NCBI RefSeq assembly: GCF_003732485.1
Contig: NZ_MOAK01000081.1
Coordinates: 295,429 to 341,625 of the forward strand
Origin: Pseudomonas protegens
GTDB lineage: Bacteria > Pseudomonadota > Gammaproteobacteria > Pseudomonadales > Pseudomonadaceae
Direction of reading: 5' to 3'
DNA length: 46,197 nucleotides
In this document: one piece after another, positions 34,456 through 42,895 of the stretch
How the letters are laid out: each line of letters begins with the position of its first letter
Position numbering within the stretch: position 1 is the first letter of the stretch
Position numbers and translations under genes: made by a program
The notes under the pieces: generated by a model
The model's database searches: none
Told to the model about the DNA's origin: nothing
Seen by the model: the letters and a program-made list of their open reading frames with translations, nothing else

Positions 34456-34484
34456 AATAAAACCCGCACCAGGCGGGTTTTATT
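34456..34484. terminator. bidirectional intrinsic terminator
   Basis: Perfect 12-bp arms AATAAAACCCGC and GCGGGTTTTATT with a 5-nt loop lie between the convergent pseudouridine synthase and YgdI-like genes. A and T tracts sit inside the arms on both sides. Confidence 0.88.
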
Positions 34485-34509
34485 GCTTTCAGATCGACAA
34501 CCGTCAGGT

Positions 34510-34731
34510 TTACAGCTCCTTGACGGTACGAACCTGGTCCTTGTTGATACGAGTCTGTTTGCCGTCCAGCTGTTCAAACTCGTAGAAGCCGGAATCCTTG
34601 TCGTATTTAGGGGTATCGACGGCCTGGATTTCGCGACCGTCATTCAAGGTGATCACTGTCGGCGAGGCGCAACCGGCGAGAGTGGCCAGGCCCAGTGCGA
34701 GCATGAGAGTGGCGAGGGTCCGTTGAGTCAT
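34510..34731 (-). CDS. YgdI/YgdR-family lipoprotein
   Basis: This 73-aa lipoprotein has a signal peptide ending in the lipobox LAGC with Cys21. A small SH3-like DUF903 domain follows (ITLNDGREIQAVDTPKYDKDSGFYEF). Such proteins are anchored in the outer or inner membrane; their role is unknown. It is a single gene, transcribed toward the shared terminator. Confidence 0.92.
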   Translation of the reverse strand: MTQRTLATLMLALGLATLAGCASPTVITLNDGREIQAVDTPKYDKDSGFYEFEQLDGKQTRINKDQVRTVKEL

Positions 34732-34972
34732 TGTGTGTCTCCGAAATGAGTACTTTTGAGTGCTGGTCTTCAGACGTATACAACGTCTGCAAGTTCCTTG
34801 GCCAGGGACATTCTGCCACGTTGCCGGGCGGATCGCAGGCGTTGGCGGCTGCAGCTTAACTCACAGCGCCTGGTCGTCCACGGTCTGGCTTTCTCGACGC
34901 CAGGGCTGCTTGTGCCGGAAGTCCGGGGCAAGGTGAATGCCGGCCCCGCAGCGGCGCTGGAACAAAGCGCTG

Positions 34973-34981
34973 TGATATAAC
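34973..34981 (+). promoter_or_regulatory. extended -10 promoter of moaB
   Basis: TGATATAAC combines a TGn extension with a good TATAAC -10 box, 35 nt before the moaB start codon. No -35 hexamer is recognisable at the normal distance, which is allowed for extended -10 promoters. Confidence 0.45.
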
Positions 34982-35015
34982 ACCGGGCTGTGTCTCCTAC
35001 CTCTGGATCGAGCCT

Positions 35016-35555
35016 ATGAAAGCCAAGGCTGATGTACCTTTTGCTCCCCTGAACATTGCGGTGTTGACCGTCAGTGACACCCGCACCCTGGAAACCGACA
35101 CCTCCGGCCAGGTTTTCGTCGAGCGCCTGGGCGCCGCGGGCCATCGTCTGGCTGCGCGGGTGTTGCTCAAGGACGATCTGTACAAGATCCGCGCCCAGGT
35201 CGCGACCTGGATCGCCGATGACGTGGTGCAGGTGGTGTTGATCACCGGCGGCACCGGTTTTACCGGTCGCGACAGTACTCCGGAAGCGGTGGTCTGCCTG
35301 CTGGACAAGCAGGTCGACGGTTTCGGCGAGCTGTTCCGGCAGATATCGGTGGCGGATATCGGCACTTCCACTGTGCAATCCCGCGCCTTGGCTGGTCTGG
35401 CCAATGGCACCCTGGTGTGCTGCCTGCCGGGCTCCACCAATGCGGTGCGGACCGGCTGGGACGGGATACTGGCCGAGCAGTTGGATTCACGGCATCGGCC
35501 GTGCAACTTCGTCCCTCATCTGAAACAGGCGGCGCCCTGTGAATCCCGTGGGTAA
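35016..35555 (+). CDS. moaB: molybdenum cofactor biosynthesis protein MoaB
   Basis: This 179-aa protein is of the MoaB/MogA family, the molybdopterin adenylyltransferase step in molybdenum cofactor synthesis. It has LTVSDTRTLETDTSG, the TGGTGFTGRDSTPEA motif and the LPGSTNAVRTGWD segment. It is longer than Pfam-core MoaB by a short C-terminal tail containing Cys. It overlaps the moeA frame by 17 bp if moeA starts at GTG 35539, so the two form an operon. Confidence 0.95.
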   Translation: MKAKADVPFAPLNIAVLTVSDTRTLETDTSGQVFVERLGAAGHRLAARVLLKDDLYKIRAQVATWIADDVVQVVLITGGTGFTGRDSTPEAVVCLLDKQVDGFGELFRQISVADIGTSTVQSRALAGLANGTLVCCLPGSTNAVRTGWDGILAEQLDSRHRPCNFVPHLKQAAPCESRG

Positions 35556-36765
35556 GCCGGGCAAGCAGGGGGCCTTGATGCCGGTGGAGGAGGCCTTGGA
35601 GCGTCTGTTGGCCATGGCCGAGGCGGCGCCCATTGTCGAACGTGAACGGCTGCCATTGGCCGCCAGCGAAGGCCGGGTACTGGCTGAGGCGCTGGTATCC
35701 AGCCTGGATCTGCCGCCTTGGCCCAACAGCGCCATGGATGGATACGCCTTGCGCCTGGAGGACTGGACGGGCGAGCCCTTGCCGGTCAGCCAGCAGGTTT
35801 TCGCCGGACAGTCCCCCGAGCCCTTGCAGCCGGGAACCTGTGCCCGGATCTTCACGGGCGCTCCGGTGCCCGCGGGTGCGGATTGCGTCGAGATGCAGGA
35901 AAACGCCCAGGTTCAGGACAATCAGCGAGTACGTTTTACCGAGCCACTGAAGCTCGGCCAGAACATCCGTCCCCAGGGCCAGGAAACCACCGTGGGCGAG
36001 CAGGTCCTGGCGGCCGGTACGCGCTTGGGGCCCATCGAGCAGGGTCTGGCGGCGTCCTTGGGATGTGCCGAGCTGGAAGTGCTGCGTCGAGTCCGGGTGG
36101 CGGTATTGTCCACCGGCGATGAACTGGTGGAGCCCGGTCGGCCTCTGGGGCCGGGGCAGATCTACAACAGCAATCGAGTGCTGTTGTGCAGTTGGCTGCA
36201 GCGTCTGGGTTGTGACGTACTGGACGCGGGAATCCTTCCCGACGACCTGGCCGCGACCCGTCAGCGCCTGGCGGAGCTGGGGAATGTGGACCTGATCCTG
36301 TCCACCGGTGGTGTCTCGGTGGGGGAGGCGGACTTTCTCGGCATCGCCCTGCGGGAAGCCGGCGAGCTGGCCCTGTGGAAACTGGCGATCAAGCCCGGCA
36401 AACCCCTGACCTTTGGACATTTTCGCGGGGTGCCGGTGATTGGCCTGCCGGGCAATCCGGCATCGACCCTGGTGACTTTCGCCCTGCTGGCCCGGCCTTA
36501 TCTGTTGCGGCGCCAGGGTGTGCAGCAGGTGCAACCATTGAGTTTCCAGGTACCGGCCGGTTTTGTCTGGCCCCAGCCCGGCAATCGTCGCGAGTACCTG
36601 CGGGGACGCCTGGAGAATGGGCGGGCGATCATCTATCGCAACCAGAGTTCGGGCGTACTGCGCAGCGCGGCCTGGGCGGAAGGTCTGGTAGAGGTGCTGG
36701 AGGGCCGAACCCTGGAGGAAGGCGATTGGGTCAGCTTCATTCCCTTGAGTGAAGTGCTGGGTTGA
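35539..36765 (+). CDS. moeA: molybdopterin molybdenumtransferase MoeA
   Basis: This 408-aa enzyme inserts molybdate into adenylylated molybdopterin. Family motifs include PPWPNSAMDGYAL, IFTGAPVPAGADCVEMQE, VAVLSTGDELVEPG, ILSTGGVSVGEADF and the IGLPGNPAST loop, with a C-terminal beta-barrel domain IV. The GTG start at 35539 overlaps moaB and has no clear ribosome binding site. ATG 35578 (MPVEEALERLLAMAE) after AGGGGG is a good alternative. A strong GC hairpin follows the stop codon. Confidence 0.94.
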   Translation: MNPVGKPGKQGALMPVEEALERLLAMAEAAPIVERERLPLAASEGRVLAEALVSSLDLPPWPNSAMDGYALRLEDWTGEPLPVSQQVFAGQSPEPLQPGTCARIFTGAPVPAGADCVEMQENAQVQDNQRVRFTEPLKLGQNIRPQGQETTVGEQVLAAGTRLGPIEQGLAASLGCAELEVLRRVRVAVLSTGDELVEPGRPLGPGQIYNSNRVLLCSWLQRLGCDVLDAGILPDDLAATRQRLAELGNVDLILSTGGVSVGEADFLGIALREAGELALWKLAIKPGKPLTFGHFRGVPVIGLPGNPASTLVTFALLARPYLLRRQGVQQVQPLSFQVPAGFVWPQPGNRREYLRGRLENGRAIIYRNQSSGVLRSAAWAEGLVEVLEGRTLEEGDWVSFIPLSEVLG

Positions 36766-36770
36766 GCGGA

Positions 36771-36799
36771 CGCGGGCCCGGTGTAGCCCCGGGCCCGCG
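36771..36799. terminator. GC-rich hairpin after moeA
   Basis: Perfect 11-bp arms CGCGGGCCCGG and CCGGGCCCGCG with a 7-nt loop sit 5 bp after the moeA stop codon and next to the convergent small gene. There is no T-tract. Confidence 0.6.
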
Positions 36800-36808
36800 C
36801 CTCGCGGT

Positions 36809-37063
36809 TCAGCGCAGCAGTAGTAACAGCAGCAGGCCGAAACGGCTGTGCAAACCCCAGGTCACAAGGCCAGCCAGTATCGAGGCGGTGAGCGTAAACC
36901 AGGCCAGGCGCTTGAGTATCGATAACAGCCTGGAGCGAGGCGGGTACGGTTCGGGCGAGCGCGGCAAGTCGAACTCTCTGGCCGGTGGGCCTGCCAGCCA
37001 GGGGCTGTCCTTGATGCGGTTGAGCGGTGAATGCCCTCGTGGATAAAAAACCTTGTCGTTCAT
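36809..37063 (-). CDS. small single- or double-spanning membrane protein, unknown
   Basis: This 84-aa protein has a Pro/Arg-rich soluble N-terminal half (about 1-46) and a hydrophobic C-terminus (about 52-83) ending in a Leu run and Arg. AGGGAAG precedes the ATG. I do not recognise the family. It lies 128 bp downstream of the exopolysaccharide operon on the same strand and could be its last gene or independent. Confidence 0.7.
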   Translation of the reverse strand: MNDKVFYPRGHSPLNRIKDSPWLAGPPAREFDLPRSPEPYPPRSRLLSILKRLAWFTLTASILAGLVTWGLHSRFGLLLLLLLR

Positions 37064-37191
37064 GACTGTGCACTTCCCTGTGTAAGGCGTCAGCGCCTGG
37101 CATGCACAGTCACTGATTGGCTCCGAAGGGTCAATTCAGGCAGTTCTCATTCTTCGGTCAGGAAATTCGCTTTAAGAGTCGGACGTGCTGT

Positions 37192-38118
37192 TCAGGCGTA
37201 GGGACTGTCCCAGTAGCGCTTGTACATGCCGAGGTTTTTCTTCAGGCCCAGGGGCAGATAGCGTTCCTGTTGGCTGAGTTTGTAGGCGACCAGTTTCACC
37301 CCGTTGCGCAGCAGCGACCCCGGCCATTGCCGCAGGCGCCGCGGGCCGAGGAACTGCAGTTCGGACTTGACGTAGCGCAGGCCCTCGCCGCCGGCACCGC
37401 CGAATGCCTGGCGAATCCAGGGCTCCCGGGCGTGGAACACACCGATGTCGAAGTAACGGCGAAACTCTTCCTTGAGGCTGTAGTTATGGGAGTGGCGGCA
37501 ACAGGCGCGGCCTTCGTAGGCGACCTTCCAGCCGGCCAGGAGCATCCTGGCGCCCACGTACATGTCCTCGGACAGGATCACATGCTTGGGAAAACCACCG
37601 ACCTGCATCAGCGCCTCGCGCCGATAGGCGGAGAAAGAGTTGGACATGAAGGCGGTCTTGATTCCGAGCGTTGGCACGTCCGCCAGGCTTTTCACCTGGG
37701 AGGTCGACGGGTAGTTGAACAGTCGCGCGTGGGTGGCCAGGGGACTGGCATTCAAGTGCGGCAGCTGGCGGCCGCACACAGCCCCCACTTGCGGGTCGGT
37801 GAAAGGCGCGACGATACGGGCGATCCCCTCGGTATCCTCCAGGTAGGCGTCCTGAGTCATGAACACGTAGACGTCGTAGTCGGGGTTGCGCTCCACCATC
37901 AGTTGCCGGGTTCCACCATGGTTGAAGTCGCGGCTGTCGATGCGTAGCACGCTGGGGCAGCGGGACAGCGCCAGCTCGTAGCTGCCGTCGCTGGAGCTGG
38001 AGTCGACGATCAGGGTATCGAACGCCGCGCTCTGGATGTCCAGGGAGTCCAGCAGCCGGGCCAGGTCCTGACGGCCGTTGTAGGTCGGGATCACACAGGC
38101 CACGCGCAGTGTCGACAT
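37192..38118 (-). CDS. GT2 glycosyltransferase, rhamnosyltransferase-like
   Basis: This 308-aa GT-A fold enzyme opens with VACVIPTYNG and has IVDSSSSDGS, RDFNHGGTR (typical of dTDP-rhamnosyltransferases), a QDAYLED acidic site and the acceptor-side SEDMYVGARML. It is cytoplasmic or peripheral to the membrane and should add a sugar, possibly rhamnose, to the lipid-linked repeat unit. It is the last gene of the tight exopolysaccharide operon, 21 bp after the flippase gene. Confidence 0.88.
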   Translation of the reverse strand: MSTLRVACVIPTYNGRQDLARLLDSLDIQSAAFDTLIVDSSSSDGSYELALSRCPSVLRIDSRDFNHGGTRQLMVERNPDYDVYVFMTQDAYLEDTEGIARIVAPFTDPQVGAVCGRQLPHLNASPLATHARLFNYPSTSQVKSLADVPTLGIKTAFMSNSFSAYRREALMQVGGFPKHVILSEDMYVGARMLLAGWKVAYEGRACCRHSHNYSLKEEFRRYFDIGVFHAREPWIRQAFGGAGGEGLRYVKSELQFLGPRRLRQWPGSLLRNGVKLVAYKLSQQERYLPLGLKKNLGMYKRYWDSPYA

Positions 38119-38139
38119 TGTCCATGTCTCCGGTTCAGG

Positions 38140-39549
38140 TCAGGTTCGGCGCCAGGGCCGCAGCCAGGCCGCGAGGAGCAGCAACAGCAGCAGGCTACAG
38201 GCACTGCTCAACCCCAGTTGCCACCAGGTCGAGGTCAGCGGATGGAGGAACAACGCGGCCAGTGCCATACCGCCGATACCGATCAGCCAATGGCTGCGCC
38301 AGGGCACCAGTCCCAGCAGTTGCTGGCGTCGCATCAGCAGCAATCCGGTGAGAATCACGCCACAGATGGCCGCCAGGGCGATGCCGATCAAGCCGAAGAA
38401 GTACGGCAGCAAGGCCAGCAGCAAAGCGTTGAGCAGGCTGCCGGCGAGCTCGCACGCCAGGGGCATGCGTGTATCCCCCGCTGCGTAGGCGTAGCGGGCC
38501 AGCAGTGCGTTCCAGGCGCCGAACATCAGCGGCACCGAAAACCATGCCAGCAGTTCCGGCAGGGGGCTGCCGGCGGCCTGGTTGGGCAGTAGCAGATGTA
38601 CCAGTGCCGCGGCTGCGCCGATCAACCCCACCACTGCCGGAATCGTCAACAAGGTGGCGCTGCTCAGGCCCTTGCGCAGCAGGCCCAGGCGCTGTTCGCC
38701 GGCGCTGCCGCTCATCAGTCCGAGCAGTACCTGGTTGAGGCTCATCAGGGCAATCAGCGGCAGGTTGATCAATTTGCGCGCCAGGTTGATCCAGGTGACC
38801 GCACCTTCCCCCAGCAGCGACGCGGCCATGCGCTCCAGCAGGGCCAGGCCCTGGCTGGCCAGGTTGCTGCTCAGCAGCGGGCCGATCCGTTGCAGCAGCT
38901 CGCGTCCGGCGCCGGGTGCGCCCTGAATCCGCCAGGGGCGCCAGCCGTCCCGCAGCAGGCTCGGCAGCAGCACCGTGGGCATCAGCACACTGCCCAGCAC
39001 GCAGGCGGCCGCCAACCCGTCGGGGGTCGAATCATGATGAAAGCTGGCCAGGTAGATCACTGGCGGCAAGTTGAAAAGCAGCGAGCCCAGGCCGGCCAGG
39101 ACGAAGCGCGCCCGGGCTTGCAACGGCACGCAGAACAGGCTGTGCAGGACAAAACCCGGTGCGCACCAGGCCAGCCAGTGCAAGCCATCGCTGGCCAGGG
39201 CGTAGCCGTCGCTGCCCAGTCCGGGGCCGATCAGGCGGACCCACAACGGCGCGCCGATGCTCAGGAACGCAGCCAGTGACAGCCCGCACAGCAGCAGGCG
39301 TGGGGCCAGGGCACTGAGCCAGGCCTGCCGATCCGGGGCCGAGCGTTGCTGATACAGGGGCAGCGCGGCGGCGCTGAGCAGGCCTGCGGCCAGGGCCATG
39401 CGCAAGGCTTCGGGCAGAAACATCGCCACCAGGAAACCGTCGCTCTGCCCCCCGGCGCCCCAGGCCGCCACCAGTAGCCATTCCCGGGCAAAGCCGGCGG
39501 CCAGTCCGGTCAGCGTGGCCAGGGTCAGCCACAGCGTCGCGCCGAACAT
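38140..39549 (-). CDS. MurJ/Wzx-like lipid-linked oligosaccharide flippase
   Basis: This 469-aa integral membrane protein of the MOP superfamily (MviN/MurJ branch) has about 12-14 helices, an N-terminal GLAAGFAREWLLVAAWG and the SDGFLVAMFLPEALR segment like MurJ. In this operon the expected job is to flip the undecaprenyl-linked exopolysaccharide unit to the periplasm rather than lipid II. It lies 9 bp after the acetyltransferase gene. Confidence 0.87.
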   Translation of the reverse strand: MFGATLWLTLATLTGLAAGFAREWLLVAAWGAGGQSDGFLVAMFLPEALRMALAAGLLSAAALPLYQQRSAPDRQAWLSALAPRLLLCGLSLAAFLSIGAPLWVRLIGPGLGSDGYALASDGLHWLAWCAPGFVLHSLFCVPLQARARFVLAGLGSLLFNLPPVIYLASFHHDSTPDGLAAACVLGSVLMPTVLLPSLLRDGWRPWRIQGAPGAGRELLQRIGPLLSSNLASQGLALLERMAASLLGEGAVTWINLARKLINLPLIALMSLNQVLLGLMSGSAGEQRLGLLRKGLSSATLLTIPAVVGLIGAAAALVHLLLPNQAAGSPLPELLAWFSVPLMFGAWNALLARYAYAAGDTRMPLACELAGSLLNALLLALLPYFFGLIGIALAAICGVILTGLLLMRRQQLLGLVPWRSHWLIGIGGMALAALFLHPLTSTWWQLGLSSACSLLLLLLLAAWLRPWRRT

Positions 39550-39558
39550 GGGCCTGGC

Positions 39559-40380
39559 CTAGTGGAACAAAGTGAACAGGCCTTTGCCGCCCACTTTGTA
39601 GTTGAGGTTGCTGCAGCGCTCGCCTTTGATGGCCGCGTCCGGACCACTGACGATGGCATAGGGCGGCACCGGCTTGGACACCACCGACTGCCCGCCGACC
39701 ACCGCGCCCTCGCCGATCTCGGCACCGAAGGACAGCAGGGCCCGGCTGGCGATCCAGGCGTAGTCATGGATATAGATCGGCCCGCCCACGGCCCAGAATT
39801 CCGGCTCCTTGAGGTCATGGCCGCCGGCGATGATCAGCACATGGGAGGCGATGGTCACATGGTCGCCGATGATCAGTCCGCCCCGGGCATCCAGTTGGCA
39901 GTGCCAGGCTACGGTGCTGTCCTGGCCGATGCGCAGGCTGTCGAGCCCAAGCACCTCGGTGTTGCGCCAGACGCTGGAGCCTTTGCCGATCTTCGCGCCG
40001 CCCATGCGCAGCCAGAACAGGCGCAGGGTGTGGCTGGGGATCTTGCAGATGAGGATGTTGTAGACCTGCTCCCAGACTCGCAGCATGCGGTCGCGCAGGG
40101 TCGGCCAGTTGATGCCGTACATGGGGATCAATGCGCCTTTGACCTCGCGGCCCAGCAAGGCATAGAAACGCCGGGGCAGAGGCGGCTCGATCTTCGACTC
40201 GATGTTCAGGTAGCTGATGTAGGTCAGCACGTTGCCTTTGAGCGGTTGTTCGAACACCACGTCGTTTTCCAGCATCCACTGATAGGCCGCCTCCAGTTCC
40301 TCAAGGCTCACGCCCATCTTTTGCGCATATTCAGGTAGTGCCTGCTTCAGGTTCTGCGAGTGGAAAAGGCGATGTTTCAT
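39559..40380 (-). CDS. left-handed beta-helix acetyltransferase (WcaF/CysE-like)
   Basis: This 273-aa protein has a roughly 130-residue N-terminal helical extension, which is unusual for the family. Hexapeptide repeats follow (GAKIGKGSSVW, LRIGQDSTVAW, LIIGDHVTIAS, AEIGEGAVVGG), with the catalytic-type GGHDL His. The C-terminal loop reads PPYAIVSGPDAAIKG. It probably O-acetylates the repeat unit in the cytoplasm with acetyl-CoA. Start and upstream stop overlap as ATGA. Confidence 0.87.
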   Translation of the reverse strand: MKHRLFHSQNLKQALPEYAQKMGVSLEELEAAYQWMLENDVVFEQPLKGNVLTYISYLNIESKIEPPLPRRFYALLGREVKGALIPMYGINWPTLRDRMLRVWEQVYNILICKIPSHTLRLFWLRMGGAKIGKGSSVWRNTEVLGLDSLRIGQDSTVAWHCQLDARGGLIIGDHVTIASHVLIIAGGHDLKEPEFWAVGGPIYIHDYAWIASRALLSFGAEIGEGAVVGGQSVVSKPVPPYAIVSGPDAAIKGERCSNLNYKVGGKGLFTLFH

Positions 40381-41795
40381 GGGCGGATTCCTGAGGGAGG
40401 GGGGGCTGGAGTAACCCGTGGCACGGGTACCCCGGCCTTGAGCCGTAAACGCCTGGCTTCATGCAGATTGAGGCCCAGCAGCAGCCAGAACAGAGCGATC
40501 AACACCTGGGTAAAGCTGAAATAGTGGTCGAACAGGCCGCTGATCAGAGCGGCGCTGAGGCCGGCGCCGCTGCCGAGCCAGAGGGCGTTGTCGCGGTTCA
40601 ACGGGACCTGCAGCCCGGTGCCGCGGGTTTCCCGCCACCAGCTCCAGATCACCGCGACGAACAGCAGCATGCCGGGCACGCCGATCTTGTAGATGAAGTT
40701 CAGCCACAGGTTGGAGATGCCCCACAGGCCGGTGCCCGGCACGGGAGGGTCGACCTTGAAGCCGATGCCGAAGGGGAACATCGCCATCGCCGCTGGGAAG
40801 TGCGAGTACTCGTCGACCCGCACGCTGGTGCTGGCATCGTTGGAGGAGAACAGGGTCAGCAAGCGATCCTGCAAAGGAGGGTAGGACATTAGCAGCAAGG
40901 CGCCGAGGACGAAGCCGCCCATCAGCATGCGCCCGGTGTAGGGCACGCGCTGACGGGCCATCCAGATCAGTACGATCAACAGACTCAGCAAGGCGCCCCG
41001 AGAACCGGAGAGCAGGAGCCCGGCAGCTCCAAGCAAGGCCACCGCCAGCCCCAGGTTGCGCTGCCAGCCGCTACGGGTCAGGCCGAAACAGAAGGCCAGG
41101 GGCAGAAGCAACGCCATGGCGCCGCCGGTGACGTTGGGGTGCATCCAGGGCGAGCCCATGCGATTGGCCAGGGCGCTGAGGCTGTCACCCAGCACAGCGA
41201 TACCGCCGTAGCCGAGCTTTTCCAGGATCGGGGTCATGGCGGTGGCACTGCCGTTCTTCAGAAACACCGGAAGCGACAGCAGCAGGAGCAACAGGGTGCC
41301 CAGCAGCAAGCCGCAGACCAGTTGTTCCCGAGCCTTGGGTTCTTGTAGCAGACGCCGTACCAGGAACAGCGCCGACAGATTGAGCAGCCAGCGCACCCAG
41401 TTCACCGGTCCGTTGCCGTCGGCATGCACCGTCAGTTGACCGATCACGAACGGCAAGGCACTGAACGCCATCAGCGCCAGCAGCAGCTTTTCGGTGCGCA
41501 GCAGCCTGGGCGCAGGGGGCAGGTTGGAGAACAGTCCCTGGACCAGAATGCTGACCCAGACCGATAGCAGCAGGGCTTCGGAGATCGTGGTGCGCAGGCC
41601 GATCTGCACCGTCGAGTAAGGCAGGAATGTCGCCAGCACGGTGAACAGCAGCAGCCCGCGCAGGGGCTGGTGGACCACCGTCACCGCCGCCGCGATGCCG
41701 ACCATCAGCACCAGCACCTTCAACGGTGGCAGCAGCCAGATCAGGACGCCGAAGACCAGGCTGAAGGTCAGCGCCAGCGGCAGAGCGATGGGCAT
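40377..41795 (-). CDS. Wzy / O-antigen-ligase-family polymerase
   Basis: This 472-aa polytopic membrane protein has about 12 helices. A large periplasmic loop (about residues 320-365, with FSSNDASTSVRVDEY) and the preceding GSRGALLSLLIVL carry the Wzy_C/O-antigen ligase signature. It should polymerise flipped repeat units in the periplasm. Its start overlaps the upstream gene by one base (TAATG), and its stop overlaps the acetyltransferase start. Confidence 0.88.
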   Translation of the reverse strand: MPIALPLALTFSLVFGVLIWLLPPLKVLVLMVGIAAAVTVVHQPLRGLLLFTVLATFLPYSTVQIGLRTTISEALLLSVWVSILVQGLFSNLPPAPRLLRTEKLLLALMAFSALPFVIGQLTVHADGNGPVNWVRWLLNLSALFLVRRLLQEPKAREQLVCGLLLGTLLLLLLSLPVFLKNGSATAMTPILEKLGYGGIAVLGDSLSALANRMGSPWMHPNVTGGAMALLLPLAFCFGLTRSGWQRNLGLAVALLGAAGLLLSGSRGALLSLLIVLIWMARQRVPYTGRMLMGGFVLGALLLMSYPPLQDRLLTLFSSNDASTSVRVDEYSHFPAAMAMFPFGIGFKVDPPVPGTGLWGISNLWLNFIYKIGVPGMLLFVAVIWSWWRETRGTGLQVPLNRDNALWLGSGAGLSAALISGLFDHYFSFTQVLIALFWLLLGLNLHEARRLRLKAGVPVPRVTPAPPPSGIRP

Positions 41796-42895
41796 TACCT
41801 GAGCTCCTCGAGCAGTTCATCGAAGCGCTGGCGATAGGCGCTCTCGGCGTAACCGGCGGCCCAGGCCTTGAGTGTCTCGGGATCTTCCGTCGGGGTACTG
41901 GCCAGTTGCACCATCAGCTGGCTCAGGGCGGTGCTGTCGGTCGGAGAGAAGCGCGGGCTGGAGGCCGGGGTGATTTCGTCCAGGGCCGAGCCACTGGCCA
42001 CCGCCACCGGGGTGCCGACGCTCAGGGCCTCGATCACCGGCAGCCCGAAGCCTTCGGCGTAGGAGGGCTGCCACAGTCGCAGAGCCTTGAGGTAGACGGC
42101 ATGTAGCTGGCGGTCGTTGATATCGCTGAGAAAGTGCAGGCCGTGCAGCGTTCGCAGCTCGCCGGGCAGGTGTTCCGGGGCGCCGATCAGCACCAGCTCT
42201 GGTACGTCGGGGGACTGCTGGCGGGCGGCCTGCCAGGCACCGACGAACCAGGGAATGTTCTTGCGCGGTTCGCGGGTGCCGACTGCCAGCCAGTAGCGCT
42301 CGGGAAGTTGCAGGTCGCTGATGTCGGCGGGTTCACCGTGAAAACCGCTGACCAGGTTGGGCAGTACCCGGACTTTTTCCCGGGCTCCCGGGAAGCGTTT
42401 CACCAGTTCGTCGGCGGTGTACTGCGAGGGCGTCCAGATCCGGTCTGCCTGCTTCACCGAATGAGCGATGGACAGCGTGTCGCTGAGCCCGTAGATCCGC
42501 TCCTTGAGCCGGGAGCCGTGGCTGTTGCTCAGGGTCAGCTGGAACAGGTCGTGCAGCTGCAGCACATAGCGCAACCCCTGGGGTTTCTTGCCCAGGGGCA
42601 GGCCCATGTTGAAGTTGCAGATGTACAGCTCGATGCCAGCTTCGCGCAGCGCGCCGGGGAGAAAGCCGCCCTCGAAGCGCAGGCGTCCGGGTAGCCGATG
42701 GACCCCCTGCAAAGGCGCGCCCCAGCGGGGACAGTGCACGCGACGGCGCAGGGGGTGGTCCTCGGGGGCCACGCCGAACAATTGCAGGCTGACCTCGGGG
42801 TTGGCTCGCAGGGCCTCTTCCAGTGCCAGGTTCTGCCGGCCGATTCCACTGTTGCTGTAGCCCGCGGCGGGGCGGTAATCCAGACCTATGCGCAT
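41795..42895 (-). CDS. GT4-family glycosyltransferase
   Basis: This 366-aa GT-B fold enzyme has MRIGLDYRPAAGYSNSGIGRQN at the N-terminus. It has a LAVGTREPRKNIPWFV donor-domain strand and the PSYAEGFGLPVIEAL motif with the EX7E glutamates. I use ATG 42895, which follows GGAAGAAG; the open frame goes 239 codons further upstream, but there it is only the shadow of the preceding gene, which it overlaps by 10 bp. Confidence 0.9.
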   Translation of the reverse strand: MRIGLDYRPAAGYSNSGIGRQNLALEEALRANPEVSLQLFGVAPEDHPLRRRVHCPRWGAPLQGVHRLPGRLRFEGGFLPGALREAGIELYICNFNMGLPLGKKPQGLRYVLQLHDLFQLTLSNSHGSRLKERIYGLSDTLSIAHSVKQADRIWTPSQYTADELVKRFPGAREKVRVLPNLVSGFHGEPADISDLQLPERYWLAVGTREPRKNIPWFVGAWQAARQQSPDVPELVLIGAPEHLPGELRTLHGLHFLSDINDRQLHAVYLKALRLWQPSYAEGFGLPVIEALSVGTPVAVASGSALDEITPASSPRFSPTDSTALSQLMVQLASTPTEDPETLKAWAAGYAESAYRQRFDELLEELR

